Below are positions 32,171 to 40,800 of a stretch of 64,000 nucleotides of DNA, in pieces. A program made the position numbers and the translations under genes. Below the pieces are notes generated by a model. It searched no databases, had not been told where the DNA came from, and was given only the letters and a program-made list of their open reading frames with translations. Every line of letters starts with the position of its first letter. The first letter of the stretch is position 1. Origin of the DNA: CAIVVT01 sp052145115 (GTDB lineage Bacteria; Acidobacteriota; Terriglobia; Bryobacterales; Bryobacteraceae); contig JBKQPG010000015.1 in assembly GCA_052145115.1 (NCBI GenBank), positions 1 through 64,000 on the forward strand, written 5' to 3'.

Positions 32171-33514
32171 TTACTGAGCCGCGACCTTCTTGCGGGCCAG
32201 GTAGCCGACCGCCGGCGCGCGTCCAACGTAGGACCCCGTGGAAATCCGCTCGCGCACGTTGGTGACGGTCAATTCGCCGCTCTTGTCGGTGATCTGGTCG
32301 AGCACTTCACCCGTCGCCGGGTCCTTCACCGTGCGCACGACCCGCAGAATCTCGAACACGTCGCCCACGTTGACGCCGGCGGCCGAACCGGCGGCCAGGG
32401 TCAGCGCGTTGCCGGCGACGTCGGCCACCGTGGTCTCGACGGGCCGGTCGGTCTTCTTCATGGTGGCGGTCTGATTGAGCAGGATGTCGGCCAGTTTGTT
32501 GACGCAGTCCTGCGTCGCCTCGCCGATGATGGTCTGGGCGAAATTGGAGCTGGTCATGTCGACCGACATGCCGCCGGCGCCCTTGCCGAGCGCCCCGGCC
32601 ATTCCGCCGAAGCCTTTGCTCTTGCGCGCCGATTCGCCCCGCGCCTCGCCCGAGGCGATGACTTCGGAGGTTTCGGCGTCGACGAATCGATAGTCGATGG
32701 AGACGACGGCCTTATCCTCATCCCGGCTGGAGGCGATTCCGCCCAGCACCCGGCCGCCGATGCCGCCGCCGGACACATGAGTATGTTTGTCGTCGCGGCC
32801 GAAGATCACGATGTCGCCCGCCAGCAGCGCGTCGGCGCCGGAGATGTTGCCCACGCGCGCGCCGCTGCCCTGTTTCACCCGGCCGCTGACGTTGCGGTCC
32901 TGCTCGGCCATGAGGGCGTTGATTTTGGCTCGCTCCACGACGACGACATTGCCCTGCTGCGACAGGCGCGTGACCAGCATGGCGCGGATGCCCTTGCCGA
33001 TGTTCTGGTTGGTTCCGAAGACGGCCTGCACGGAGGTCATCACGGCCGAATAATCGAACTCGTCGATGATCACGCGCTTCTTCTGGGCCTGCGTCGGCGG
33101 ACCGGCGGGCGCCGGCGCGGCCTGAGGCGCCGCTTGCGGGGCGGGCTCGGGCGCGGCCTGGGGCGCGGGCTCGGGCGCAGCCTGGGGCGCGGGTTCAGCC
33201 GCGGCAGGCGCCGCGGCCGGAGCCGGGGCGGCTGAGGGGTCCATCATCACGCTGATGATGTTTTCCGAGACGCCGGCGTTCTTGAGCTTGATCAGATCTC
33301 CCGGAGTCAGGTCCACCGGCTTGTTCTGCTTTTGCAGGGTCTTGATGATCAGGCCCTCGGACATGCCGGCCTTGACCAGCTGAATCACCTGGTCCACCTG
33401 CGAGGCGGGCTTCTGCGCACGCGCGGTGCCGGCCTGCATGGCCGCCAGAGCGGAAGCCGGAGCCACGGCCAGCGCCACGGCCAAACCGATCATCACAAAT
33501 GCTTTGAGCTTCAT
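32171..33514 (-). CDS. Secreted CsgG-like protein with C-terminal beta domain
   Basis: A 447-aa protein with signal peptide (FVMIGLAVALAVAPASALA). Residues 35-95 are a small helical domain (IQLVKAGMSEGLIIKTLQKQ, LKNAGVSENIISVMM). A low-complexity Ala/Pro/Gln/Glu linker of APEPAPQA repeats follows. Next comes a CsgG/curli-assembly-like domain (about 150-340: FGTNQNIGKGIRAMLVTRLS, NVVVVERAKINALMAEQD, GADALLAGDIVIFGRD) and a C-terminal domain with GSAAGVNVGDVFEILRVVR, like that of FlgT-type proteins. There is no lipobox, so unlike CsgG it is probably periplasmic. No curli genes are nearby. AAGGAGAG precedes the ATG at 33514. Confidence 0.75.
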   Translation of the reverse strand: MKLKAFVMIGLAVALAVAPASALAAMQAGTARAQKPASQVDQVIQLVKAGMSEGLIIKTLQKQNKPVDLTPGDLIKLKNAGVSENIISVMMDPSAAPAPAAAPAAAEPAPQAAPEPAPQAAPEPAPQAAPQAAPAPAGPPTQAQKKRVIIDEFDYSAVMTSVQAVFGTNQNIGKGIRAMLVTRLSQQGNVVVVERAKINALMAEQDRNVSGRVKQGSGARVGNISGADALLAGDIVIFGRDDKHTHVSGGGIGGRVLGGIASSRDEDKAVVSIDYRFVDAETSEVIASGEARGESARKSKGFGGMAGALGKGAGGMSVDMTSSNFAQTIIGEATQDCVNKLADILLNQTATMKKTDRPVETTVADVAGNALTLAAGSAAGVNVGDVFEILRVVRTVKDPATGEVLDQITDKSGELTVTNVRERISTGSYVGRAPAVGYLARKKVAAQ

Positions 33515-33662
33515 GCCTCTCTCCTTGCACGATCCCTCGTACATTCCCCCACTGGCCGCAGCCGGGCGCGGCTGATCCTTTAGAGAATAGCGTTAGTTCG
33601 GCCCCTTGGGAAGTCCTTTTCTGGCCCGGCGCCCGGGAAGACGGCCGGCGGCAGGGTTGTTC

Positions 33663-34871
33663 TCAGGCGATCCCGCCCAGCAACCGCTCCGCGTTGGCGT
33701 GGTAGACCTTCTTCAGAATCGAATCCGTAAGGCCCAGGCCGTAGATCCGCCAGCGGCCCTGGGGCGGCACGGCGGCCGGCGCGTAGTCGAAGTACTCGTC
33801 CTCGGTTTCGAGGAACCGGAAGTAGATCTCGTAGAGCAGGTCGCCGTAGACCTGCTGCGGCGTTTCGTCTCCGTGCGGCACGGCATCGGTGCCGAACATG
33901 ATGCGGTCCTGGTAGCGCTCGAAGAACTGGCGCGACTGGCGGGGCTGGCGGCCGAGTTCGCCGACGCGGGCGGCGAGTTCGACGGTCATGTTGGGGAACT
34001 TGTCCATGCACTCGGCGACATAGGGCAGGTTTTCGGCGTCATGGCCCATGTGCAGGCTGATGAACTGCGTCCTGGGATGGCGCGCATAGACCCGGTTGCG
34101 CGCTTCCAGGATCTCCATGTTGCTGGGGAAATCGCGTCCATGGAAGGACCAGTCGGGATGGTGGTACAGCTCCTCCCAACGCTCGTTGAAGCGGTCGATG
34201 GGCAGAAAGAACGCCTCCGGATCGGAGACGTGGATCGCCACCGGCATCTTGAAGGCGGCGCAGGCTTCCCACATCGGGTCGAGGCGGCGGTCGTCGACCT
34301 TGACCAGCAGCCCTTCCGTGATCTTCTCGCGCAGGTAGAGGCCGAGCGTCTTCACCACCTTCAGGCCGCGCGCGCCGGCCTGGTGCGCGCGTGCGATCTC
34401 GTCGGCCTGGAACTGCGGGAAATTCGGCTCAAGGAAGTGCTCCCACGAAGGTTCGGTGAACGTCAGAAAGCGGCCGGGGTGGGCGCGGTCGAGCCGGGCG
34501 ATGGCTTCCTGGGTGCCTTTGCCGGTGCCGCCCGTGAGGTTGACCAGCAGGCGCAGGTTCCTGCGGTCCATGACGGGCAGCAGGTTCTCGGGCTGCTCGT
34601 TAAACCGGATCTCTTCGCCCAGCGAGACGCCCTTCAGTCCTTTCTTGGAGAAGGTCAGGTGGGTGTGAACGTCGATGACCGGGAACTTGGCGCGCGGGAC
34701 CTTGGTCTCCGGCACGTGCAGCATGCTGCGCGGCTGGAAGTCTCGCAGATCCAGGCCCGCGCCCGTGCGCTGGGGCTCCGGCGCGGCCTCGGCCCGGCCG
34801 CCGGGAGCGGCGCTTGCGGCGAGAGCAGCGCCGGCTGCACCGAGTAAAGTCCTGCGTCTGATGATCGCCAT
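33663..34871 (-). CDS. Tat-exported amidohydrolase (amidohydrolase_2 family)
   Basis: A 402-aa protein with twin-arginine signal (IIRRRTLLGAAGAALAASAA). It has the TIM-barrel amidohydrolase motifs IDVHTHL (metal-binding His pair, about residues 67-71), PVAIHVSDPEAFF, ISLHMGHDAENLP, and FGTDAVPHGDE with the catalytic Asp. The C-terminal DSILKKVYHANAERLLG is typical of the amidohydrolase_2 (decarboxylase-like) group. Family members hydrolyse lactones or amides or decarboxylate aromatic acids; the substrate is unknown. AGGAGA lies before the ATG, and a long upstream frame is a shadow. Confidence 0.85.
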   Translation of the reverse strand: MAIIRRRTLLGAAGAALAASAAPGGRAEAAPEPQRTGAGLDLRDFQPRSMLHVPETKVPRAKFPVIDVHTHLTFSKKGLKGVSLGEEIRFNEQPENLLPVMDRRNLRLLVNLTGGTGKGTQEAIARLDRAHPGRFLTFTEPSWEHFLEPNFPQFQADEIARAHQAGARGLKVVKTLGLYLREKITEGLLVKVDDRRLDPMWEACAAFKMPVAIHVSDPEAFFLPIDRFNERWEELYHHPDWSFHGRDFPSNMEILEARNRVYARHPRTQFISLHMGHDAENLPYVAECMDKFPNMTVELAARVGELGRQPRQSRQFFERYQDRIMFGTDAVPHGDETPQQVYGDLLYEIYFRFLETEDEYFDYAPAAVPPQGRWRIYGLGLTDSILKKVYHANAERLLGGIA

Positions 34872-34965
34872 TGAATCGTCTCCTGATGACCTTCGTTCTG
34901 ACCGATACGCTATCACTGCTGCGCGGCGGGTGGCGAGTCGGGTCGCGGACAGAACCGTCCGCCGT

Positions 34966-35988
34966 TCAGCAGGCGCCGTTCGATCCGTCGCCCGATTTGA
35001 AGGAGAAGTAGCGCGCGACGTTCTCGCCCAGGATTTGCGGGAACGTCTTGTCGAGGTTCGAGCGGATGGCGACGTAGCATTCGTCGCAATTGTTGTGCGC
35101 GGTGAACTCGCGCACCATCTTATCCTGCTCGTGCAGTTCGTAGCGTTTGAAATGCATCGAGCACGGCTGCAGCTTGCCGTCGGCGGTCACCACCAGGAAG
35201 CGCAGCCCGGCCTTGCAGCCCGGCGCGCTGCCAGTTTCGAAGTACTCCCGGGTTTGGTCGAGCGTGCTGTTGGGCGTGACGATGGTGTGTCGCGAGTCCT
35301 GCCGCGCCTTAATTCCGGCGATCTCCCGGCGCAGGATCTCGAGGTCCGCCGGCCGGGTCAGGAACAGCTCCCGGCAGCCGGTGCGGCGTGGCGAGTAAGC
35401 GCTGTAGGCGATGTTGACACCCCACTCCTGGGCCTTGTCGGCGGCGCGGTTGATCTCGCCCACGTTCTCGCTGTGGATGCAGGTATTGAGGACGATGTCG
35501 TCGAAGCCGCATTTGGCGCAGCGCGGCACCATGTCGCTGAGCTGGTCGAATAATCCCGGATGGCGGCGGAAATCGTCGTGCCGCCGGTCGGGGAAATCCA
35601 GGCTGACCGAGAACTGGGTGACCCCGGCGTCGTGCAGGGCGACGTAGCGCTCGGGCGTCATCAGAGCCCAGTTCGAAACCAGGATAACGTACGGCAAGCC
35701 GTTCGGCTGCTTGATGTTACGGACGATCTCGACGACATCGTCGCGCAGCAGCGGCTCGCCCCCGGAAATCTGCACCACCACGGGCTTCAGCACGCGCATG
35801 TATTCTTGATACTGGTCCGCCTTGAGCTGATAGGTCTCGTCCCGCGGACCACCGTGGTCGCAATGCCGGCAGTGGCAGTTGCACGAATCGGTGACTTCGA
35901 AGGAGACCACCACCGGGCGGCCGGCGAACCAGTTGAAGCTGCCCTGCTGGATGACCCGAAGCGACTCGCTGAGTGAGACTTTGCGCAT
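34966..35988 (-). CDS. Radical SAM protein with SPASM-like C-terminus
   Basis: A 340-aa radical S-adenosylmethionine enzyme. The CxxxCxxC cluster is C36-C40-C43 (DSCNCHCRHC, with an extra Cys38), followed by GGPRDE, the SAM-binding QISGGEPLLRDD, and NTCIHSENVGEI. The C-terminal part carries several cysteines (PGCKAG, LQPCSMHF, NNCDECYV), as in SPASM/Twitch domains that bind extra Fe-S clusters. Many such proteins modify peptides or cofactors; no precursor peptide or partner is adjacent, so the substrate is unknown. It is divergent from the SnoaL-like gene. Confidence 0.85.
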   Translation of the reverse strand: MRKVSLSESLRVIQQGSFNWFAGRPVVVSFEVTDSCNCHCRHCDHGGPRDETYQLKADQYQEYMRVLKPVVVQISGGEPLLRDDVVEIVRNIKQPNGLPYVILVSNWALMTPERYVALHDAGVTQFSVSLDFPDRRHDDFRRHPGLFDQLSDMVPRCAKCGFDDIVLNTCIHSENVGEINRAADKAQEWGVNIAYSAYSPRRTGCRELFLTRPADLEILRREIAGIKARQDSRHTIVTPNSTLDQTREYFETGSAPGCKAGLRFLVVTADGKLQPCSMHFKRYELHEQDKMVREFTAHNNCDECYVAIRSNLDKTFPQILGENVARYFSFKSGDGSNGAC

Positions 35989-36126
35989 CTTGTGCTGGGG
36001 AACTTTAAGCGTATCAAAAGGTCTGCAAATCTGTCGATGCGATTCGGTGACGCCTTGGTGACAACCGCCCGCCGCGGTGGGAATCGATCCGCGCTGCGAC
36101 GATGCCGTGGAATGACCCGCGCTAGC

Positions 36127-36711
36127 ATGGCGAATATGCATTCGACCTTCGCCTCGCATCGCCCGCCCGCCGCCCGGCCCGACCGCCGCCGGGACAGAAA
36201 CATCAGCCGCCTTATCCTCGTCTGGATGCTGCTGCTGGTAGCCATCCCGGCCCTGGCCCAGGATCCAGCCTCCGGGACGCCCGCCGCAACCCCGCCGCGT
36301 AATGGCTGCAGCGCCGCCGACGCCGCGGCCCTGCAAGGCATGGTCGAACAATGGAAGGACGGTTACAACAGCGGCCACGCGGCCCAGGTCGCCGCGCTCT
36401 ACCGCGCCGATGCCTACTACCTGACGCAGCATTTCGCCACCGGAATTGTGGCCGGGCGCGCCAACATCCAGGCCTACGTCCAACGCGGCGTCGACGCCCG
36501 CTTCCACATCGACTCGATCACCATGCTGGCCATGGATTGTTCGGGCGATCTGGCCTATGTCATCGACCGCTACGAGTCCACCAACGCCGGCCAGAAGGCG
36601 TTCGGCCTCAACCTGGTGGTGTCGCGCAAAAGCGGCGGAAAGTGGCTCATCGTGGCCCACGAAGCGGCCGTGCCCGAACCCACGGCAATCCAGCGCCTGG
36701 ACGCGCGCTAG
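36127..36711 (+). CDS. Secreted SnoaL/DUF4440-like (NTF2-fold) protein
   Basis: A 194-aa protein. The N-terminus contains a signal or anchor segment (LILVWMLLLVAIPALAQDP, about residues 29-47). An NTF2-like domain follows: LQGMVEQWKDGYNSGHAAQV, AALYRADAYYLTQHF, ITMLAMDCSGDLAYVIDRYE, KSGGKWLIVAHEA. The SgcJ/DUF4440 family members bind small molecules or serve as scaffolds; activity is unknown. Start is uncertain between ATG 36127 and 36136, with no clear ribosome-binding site. TGGAAT, 13 nt upstream, is a possible -10. Confidence 0.7.
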   Translation: MANMHSTFASHRPPAARPDRRRDRNISRLILVWMLLLVAIPALAQDPASGTPAATPPRNGCSAADAAALQGMVEQWKDGYNSGHAAQVAALYRADAYYLTQHFATGIVAGRANIQAYVQRGVDARFHIDSITMLAMDCSGDLAYVIDRYESTNAGQKAFGLNLVVSRKSGGKWLIVAHEAAVPEPTAIQRLDAR

Positions 36712-36928
36712 CGCCTTCGGAATCCGTGGTGCAGCGAGACCCAGAGCGAGGTGAAGACAGAAGAGATCTGGTTGGGGGCCGGAAACGCCGTCCACCGTTC
36801 CAAGCACTTGTCCGACACGCCGACCACGGGATCCAATGACTCTCGCCAAAGGAGCATCGCCAGCTCGCTCTACGGCGCGGCGTGTGGCCCGGAACGAGCC
36901 GGAAGTACCACTCAAACCACCTCAGGCG

Positions 36929-36934
36929 TAGAAT
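36929..36934 (+). promoter_or_regulatory. -10-like TAGAAT, 7 nt before the ATG at 36942
   Basis: TAGAAT, then TGGCCCA, then ATG. No Shine-Dalgarno is present. An alternative start at 36954 would give a 12-nt leader. Confidence 0.4.
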
Positions 36935-36941
36935 TGGCCCA

Positions 36942-38057
36942 ATGGTATCCATCATGCGGGCAGCTCTTGCTGTACTGTTGCTTTCGGCCGCGCTGGCAGC
37001 ACAGACACCTGACCAAGCCAGCCTGGTGGGCCTGACTCTCGAACTGCACACGGCCATTCAGAATGGCTCCTTCAACTCGGCGGTGGAAATCGCCACCCGG
37101 CTCGACGCCGCCGTTCAGTCGCAGTTGCGCGCATCGCTGGTCCGCGACTCCCGCGAGCGCGTGGACGAAGTTCTCTCGTGGCTGCCCACCGATACTGAGA
37201 GCGTCTGGGTGAACCAGGAGCCCTTTACCATCAACACCGAAGAGTCGGAGCGAGTGCTCTTCGGCCGGCCCGCGCAGTTCTACGCCCTGGATCGTCTGAT
37301 GGTGCTGAATGACGGCGGCTTTTACAGCGCTCTTGCCAATAATACTGTCCGGCTCGTGGTGGCCGCGACGAGAGGCATCCCGGGCCCTCAGTACGGAGGA
37401 TATTCAATTCCCGGCGTTATGTCTCCGCAGGACGTGGTCTACCTCTACTTCTTCTCGCAGCCGGTCGAGCTTCCGCCGCCCGACGAATCCGACCAAGGGC
37501 GGCCGGTGTGGCAGGCGTCTGCCAAACTCGACTCCGGTGTTCCCGCTCATGAGGGCGAGGAACGCGCGCAGCGCGAAGACCGGAACTGGCTCGCGCTTGC
37601 GCGACCGGACCTGCTGGTCCTGGCGAGTCAGAAAGAGTTGCTGAATGAGATGCTACTCCGTATCGCGCGGGGATCTAAGACGCGGGCTCTCCCGGCCGCG
37701 CTGCCAGAGTGGGCGCAGACCGACCGGACCGCGCCATTCTGGGGACTGCGACACTATACCGCTCGGTCCAAGCCGAAGCCTGGGGAGCGCGGCTGCGCGG
37801 CGGCTGAATTGCCGATTCCGGATTGCAATGCGACCGGCGTAACCGTGCGCTTCGACACCGCGCAGCAGCGCCTGGAGATCCGATATCTGAGTGACACCCA
37901 ACCTGCGCAGCGCAGACCTGGCGACGGCGGGGACCGTAATTTTCAGGTCGATCAGCCCCAGACTGGAGTCTGGAGGCGGGTTTCAGACGTAGAGGCGAGG
38001 GGCCCTTATCCGGTGCATTTTGCACTCGTCATGTTGGGCTTCGGGAGGTACCGATGA
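36942..38057 (+). CDS. Secreted protein of unrecognised family (paralogue 1)
   Basis: A 371-aa protein with signal peptide (MRAALAVLLLSAALAAQ from residue 5). I recognise no known domain. Visible features are a helical start (GLTLELHTAIQNGSFNSAVE), then VDEVLSWLPTDTESVWVNQE followed by PF. A strand-rich middle follows, and then a C-terminal ALPAALPEWAQTDRTAPFWG segment. These last features recur in the next gene, so the two are tandem paralogues. The stop overlaps the next ATG (ATGATC). The protein appears periplasmic or surface-exposed; its role is unknown. G+C is slightly lower than in neighbours. Confidence 0.75.
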   Translation: MVSIMRAALAVLLLSAALAAQTPDQASLVGLTLELHTAIQNGSFNSAVEIATRLDAAVQSQLRASLVRDSRERVDEVLSWLPTDTESVWVNQEPFTINTEESERVLFGRPAQFYALDRLMVLNDGGFYSALANNTVRLVVAATRGIPGPQYGGYSIPGVMSPQDVVYLYFFSQPVELPPPDESDQGRPVWQASAKLDSGVPAHEGEERAQREDRNWLALARPDLLVLASQKELLNEMLLRIARGSKTRALPAALPEWAQTDRTAPFWGLRHYTARSKPKPGERGCAAAELPIPDCNATGVTVRFDTAQQRLEIRYLSDTQPAQRRPGDGGDRNFQVDQPQTGVWRRVSDVEARGPYPVHFALVMLGFGRYR

Positions 38058-39145
38058 TCCGAATGCTCACGGTGTTTTTGCTCGCGGCCTCCGCGCTATT
38101 CGCGCAAACGTTAGAAAAGGCGGATCTGCTCAAACAAATCGAAGAACTGGAAGGCGTGATCACCGCCGGGGATTGGGTCAAGGCCGCTGAGCTGAGCCGC
38201 GCCCTGAAATCTGCAGTCACGGAGGCGCGCAATCATTCCTTAGCGTCCGAAGGGAGTCAACTGGTGGACTCGATTCTCGACTGGCTGCCTTCGGATACCG
38301 AGACACTCGTAGTTGCGCAAGAACCGTTCCCCATAACCAAGCCAGATCAGACGAGCATCCCGACAGCGCTTCAAATGGCGCAGGGATATGTGCTTGGGCT
38401 CCTGTATGAGGCAGAGAAGGGAGACCTCTCGAAAGCGTTGCTCGGCCGTACTGTTCGCCTGGCAGCCATCGGAGCCCGGCGATTTGGGAGTCACCCCCCT
38501 AACGATAACAGCCCCGGTCGGTTGGGCATGATTGATTACGAGGGTTGCGCCGTGTATGCCTTTGCCGAGCCGCTGTCGGAATCAATTCTTCCGAGGCCGT
38601 CCGGGGATGCGGTGATGGGACATCGCGTCTGGATCTCGAAGGGAACGGAGAATGATCGATCCGACTCGGAGACATACCTCGTTTCGCTCCTCCAGCCGGA
38701 TTTGATGACTGTTTGTAACAACCGCGAGTTCCTCCAGCAACTAATCTCGCGCATGGGTTCGGCGCAGCATCCGCGTGCGTTGCTGGCAAGCCTGCCGGAG
38801 TGGAAACAAGTCGATCGCACGGCCCCGTTATGGGCGATCAGCCATTATGGGGCGGAGGGGGTACTCGCTAACCCTCTCGAGATTTTGGGGGATACCGGCA
38901 GCGGTCCTGCGCCGACCGGTATTGCTTTGGCATTCGGACTCTCGTCGGGTGTTACGAAGGCAAGGATCATTTCAAAATCTGACCCATGGGAGATGATCGT
39001 CAATAATGAGGAGTTCCACGGCGCCGCAGAATCGCGCAAGGTCGCCGACGGTGTGTGGGAGCTATCCGTCGCCGGCAAGCCGGAGGCCGGCATGATAACA
39101 GCCCTCGCGCTGATGGCCATGGTTGGATTTGTCGTAGCGATCTGA
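38054..39145 (+). CDS. Secreted protein of unrecognised family (paralogue 2)
   Basis: A 363-aa protein with signal peptide (MLTVFLLAASALFAQ from residue 4). It repeats the layout of its neighbour: helical TLEKADLLKQIEELEGVITA, VDSILDWLPSDTETLVVAQE then PF, PDLMTVCNNREFLQQLISRM, ALLASLPEWKQVDRTAPLWA. It has a final hydrophobic helix (MITALALMAMVGFVVAI) that could anchor it in the membrane; paralogue 1 lacks it. Overlap of 4 nt with the previous gene implies co-translation. Function unknown. Confidence 0.75.
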   Translation: MIRMLTVFLLAASALFAQTLEKADLLKQIEELEGVITAGDWVKAAELSRALKSAVTEARNHSLASEGSQLVDSILDWLPSDTETLVVAQEPFPITKPDQTSIPTALQMAQGYVLGLLYEAEKGDLSKALLGRTVRLAAIGARRFGSHPPNDNSPGRLGMIDYEGCAVYAFAEPLSESILPRPSGDAVMGHRVWISKGTENDRSDSETYLVSLLQPDLMTVCNNREFLQQLISRMGSAQHPRALLASLPEWKQVDRTAPLWAISHYGAEGVLANPLEILGDTGSGPAPTGIALAFGLSSGVTKARIISKSDPWEMIVNNEEFHGAAESRKVADGVWELSVAGKPEAGMITALALMAMVGFVVAI

Positions 39146-39405
39146 GGCAAGCAACACGGGTTCGGTATCGTGGGCGGGTCTTGCCGCTGGTGTCTTTGGC
39201 CCGGTTCCGGGAATCCGAGAAACCGGGACCTGCGCAACCCACAACGTGTAAGACTCCCGTGCCGCTGGGCCGATTTGTGCGTTAACCATACATCTCGTCC
39301 CGGCGAACCCCTCTGAGGATTGTGGCCGACAAGTAACGTTCTCGGAAACATCACCGGCCGCCCTGCCCGCGTGCCAAATCCCGCCGCGCCTGCTAGGATG
39401 CGCGT
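39146..39405. other. Intergenic region, no gene seen
   Basis: About 260 nt between the paralogue pair and the metallohydrolase gene. Only the TAGGAT hexamer at 39394-39399 stands out. The antisense frame over this stretch is a shadow. Confidence 0.5.
39394..39399 (+). promoter_or_regulatory. -10-like TAGGAT, 6 nt before the ATG at 39406
   Basis: TAGGAT, then GCGCGT, then ATG. GTGCCA at 39371-39376 is a 4-of-6 match to TTGACA at 17-nt spacing. A leaderless message is predicted. Confidence 0.42.
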
Positions 39406-40656
39406 ATGCTGTGGAAGCTGCTGGCAGTGGCGGGCTGCACCCTCATGGCTCACGCCCAACCGTACGATCTGCTGATTCGCGGCGGACGCGTGATCGATCC
39501 GAAAAACAACCTCGACGCCGTCGCCGACGTGGCGCTGGCCGGCGGCAAGATCGCCCGCGTGGCGCCGTCGATTCCCGCCTCCGAGGCCAGGCGCGTCGTG
39601 GACGCCACGGGTCTCGTGGTGGTCCCTGGACTGATCGACATCCACGTTCACGTCTACTCCGGCAATGGCACGCACGGCCTGTATTCCGAGCTCGGCGTCC
39701 CGCCCGACGCCTTCTCGTTCCGCGCGGGCGTCACAACGATGGTCGATGCGGGCACGGCCGGCTGGCGCAACTTCGCCGACTTCCGCCACAAGGTGATCGA
39801 CCACGCGCAGACGCGCGTGCTGGCCTTCGTCAACATCTTCGGCCCGGGCATGGGCGCGGGGCCGGAGACCGACCCGGCCGAGATGCAACCCCAGCGCGCC
39901 GCCGCGGTGGCCCGAGAAAACCCCGGCATCGTGGTCGGATTCAAAACGGCGCACTACTTCGGAAAGGGCTGGCCGTCGGTGGAGGCCGCCGTGAAGGCCG
40001 GCGAGCTGGTCCATCTGCCCGTGATGGTCGATTTCGGCTGGCTGGACGACCCGCAGCGCAACATTGAACGGCTGTTCCTCGACAAGCTGCGGCCGGGCGA
40101 CATCTACACGCATTGCTTCTCCGGCCATCGCGATGAGCTGCTGGCCGATGGCGCGCTGAACCCGGCCATGCTCGCGGGGCGCAAGCGCGGCATCATTTTC
40201 GACCTGGGCTTCGGCGGCGGCAGCTTCTATTGGAAGGTGGCCGTGCCGGCCACGCGCGCCGGCTTCTGGCCCGATTCCATCTCCACCGACCTGCATACCG
40301 GCAGCATGAACGGCGGGATGAAGGACTTTGCCGAAACCATGTCCAAGCTGCTCAATCTGGGCGCGCCGCTGGAGCGCGTGATCGCCATGTCCACCTGGAA
40401 CCCGGCGCGGGAAATTCAACACCCGGAATTGGGCCACCTTTCGCCCGGCGCCGTCGCCGACGTGACTCTGCTGCGCATCGAACAGGGCCATTTCGGCTTC
40501 CTCGATTCGGCCGGGGCGCGATTGGACGGGACGCGGCGCATCATGGCCGAAGTGACCATCAAGGGCGGCCAGGTGATGTGGGACCGCAACGGCCTCGCTG
40601 GCGCGGATTGGAAAGGCTTCCCCTACCCGGCACGCGAGGGGCCGCCGGGGAAGTAG
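39406..40656 (+). CDS. Exported amidohydrolase/deacetylase-type metallohydrolase
   Basis: A 416-aa protein with signal peptide (LLAVAGCTLMAHAQ). It has the dihydroorotase-like amidohydrolase pattern: DLLIRGGRVIDPKNNLDAVA, VPGLIDIHVHVYSG (metal His pair), GVTTMVDAGTAGW, a candidate carbamylated Lys in VVGFKTAHYFG, IYTHCFSGH (metal His), and SISTDLHTGSMN with the catalytic Asp. The C-terminus returns to the beta-sandwich (GAVADVTLLRIEQG). It fits the amidohydrolase/deacetylase family, whose members act on acetylated or cyclic amides. Substrate unknown; export suggests an extracellular one. Confidence 0.85.
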   Translation: MLWKLLAVAGCTLMAHAQPYDLLIRGGRVIDPKNNLDAVADVALAGGKIARVAPSIPASEARRVVDATGLVVVPGLIDIHVHVYSGNGTHGLYSELGVPPDAFSFRAGVTTMVDAGTAGWRNFADFRHKVIDHAQTRVLAFVNIFGPGMGAGPETDPAEMQPQRAAAVARENPGIVVGFKTAHYFGKGWPSVEAAVKAGELVHLPVMVDFGWLDDPQRNIERLFLDKLRPGDIYTHCFSGHRDELLADGALNPAMLAGRKRGIIFDLGFGGGSFYWKVAVPATRAGFWPDSISTDLHTGSMNGGMKDFAETMSKLLNLGAPLERVIAMSTWNPAREIQHPELGHLSPGAVADVTLLRIEQGHFGFLDSAGARLDGTRRIMAEVTIKGGQVMWDRNGLAGADWKGFPYPAREGPPGK

Positions 40657-40764
40657 CAGGCCGTTCCCGATCGGGCAACGGGCCGGGTCCCTGGCTGGTG
40701 CTTCAGGTGCGCATCGACTTGCTTCCCGCCGGCGCTGCCGGCGCCGCGCACGGGCGGCGGGTGA

Positions 40765-40770
40765 TAGAAT
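40765..40770 (+). promoter_or_regulatory. -10-like TAGAAT before the isomerase at 40801
   Basis: TAGAAT lies 30 nt before the ATG, with AGGAGG (40784-40789) between. This gives a conventional leader of about 23 nt, unlike the leaderless set. Confidence 0.45.
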
Positions 40771-40800
40771 CACGTCCGGAAACAGGAGGCGACATCTATT

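Noticed and set aside
33110..33200. Possible CRISPR or minisatellite
   Set aside because: The repeats encode the PAPQAAPE linker in frame within the CsgG-like gene; there are no unique spacers.
39249..39276. Third sigma-28-like site (TAAGACTC ... GCCGATTT)
   Set aside because: The spacer is 12 nt, the -35 half is weak, and the downstream gene has no flagellar link.
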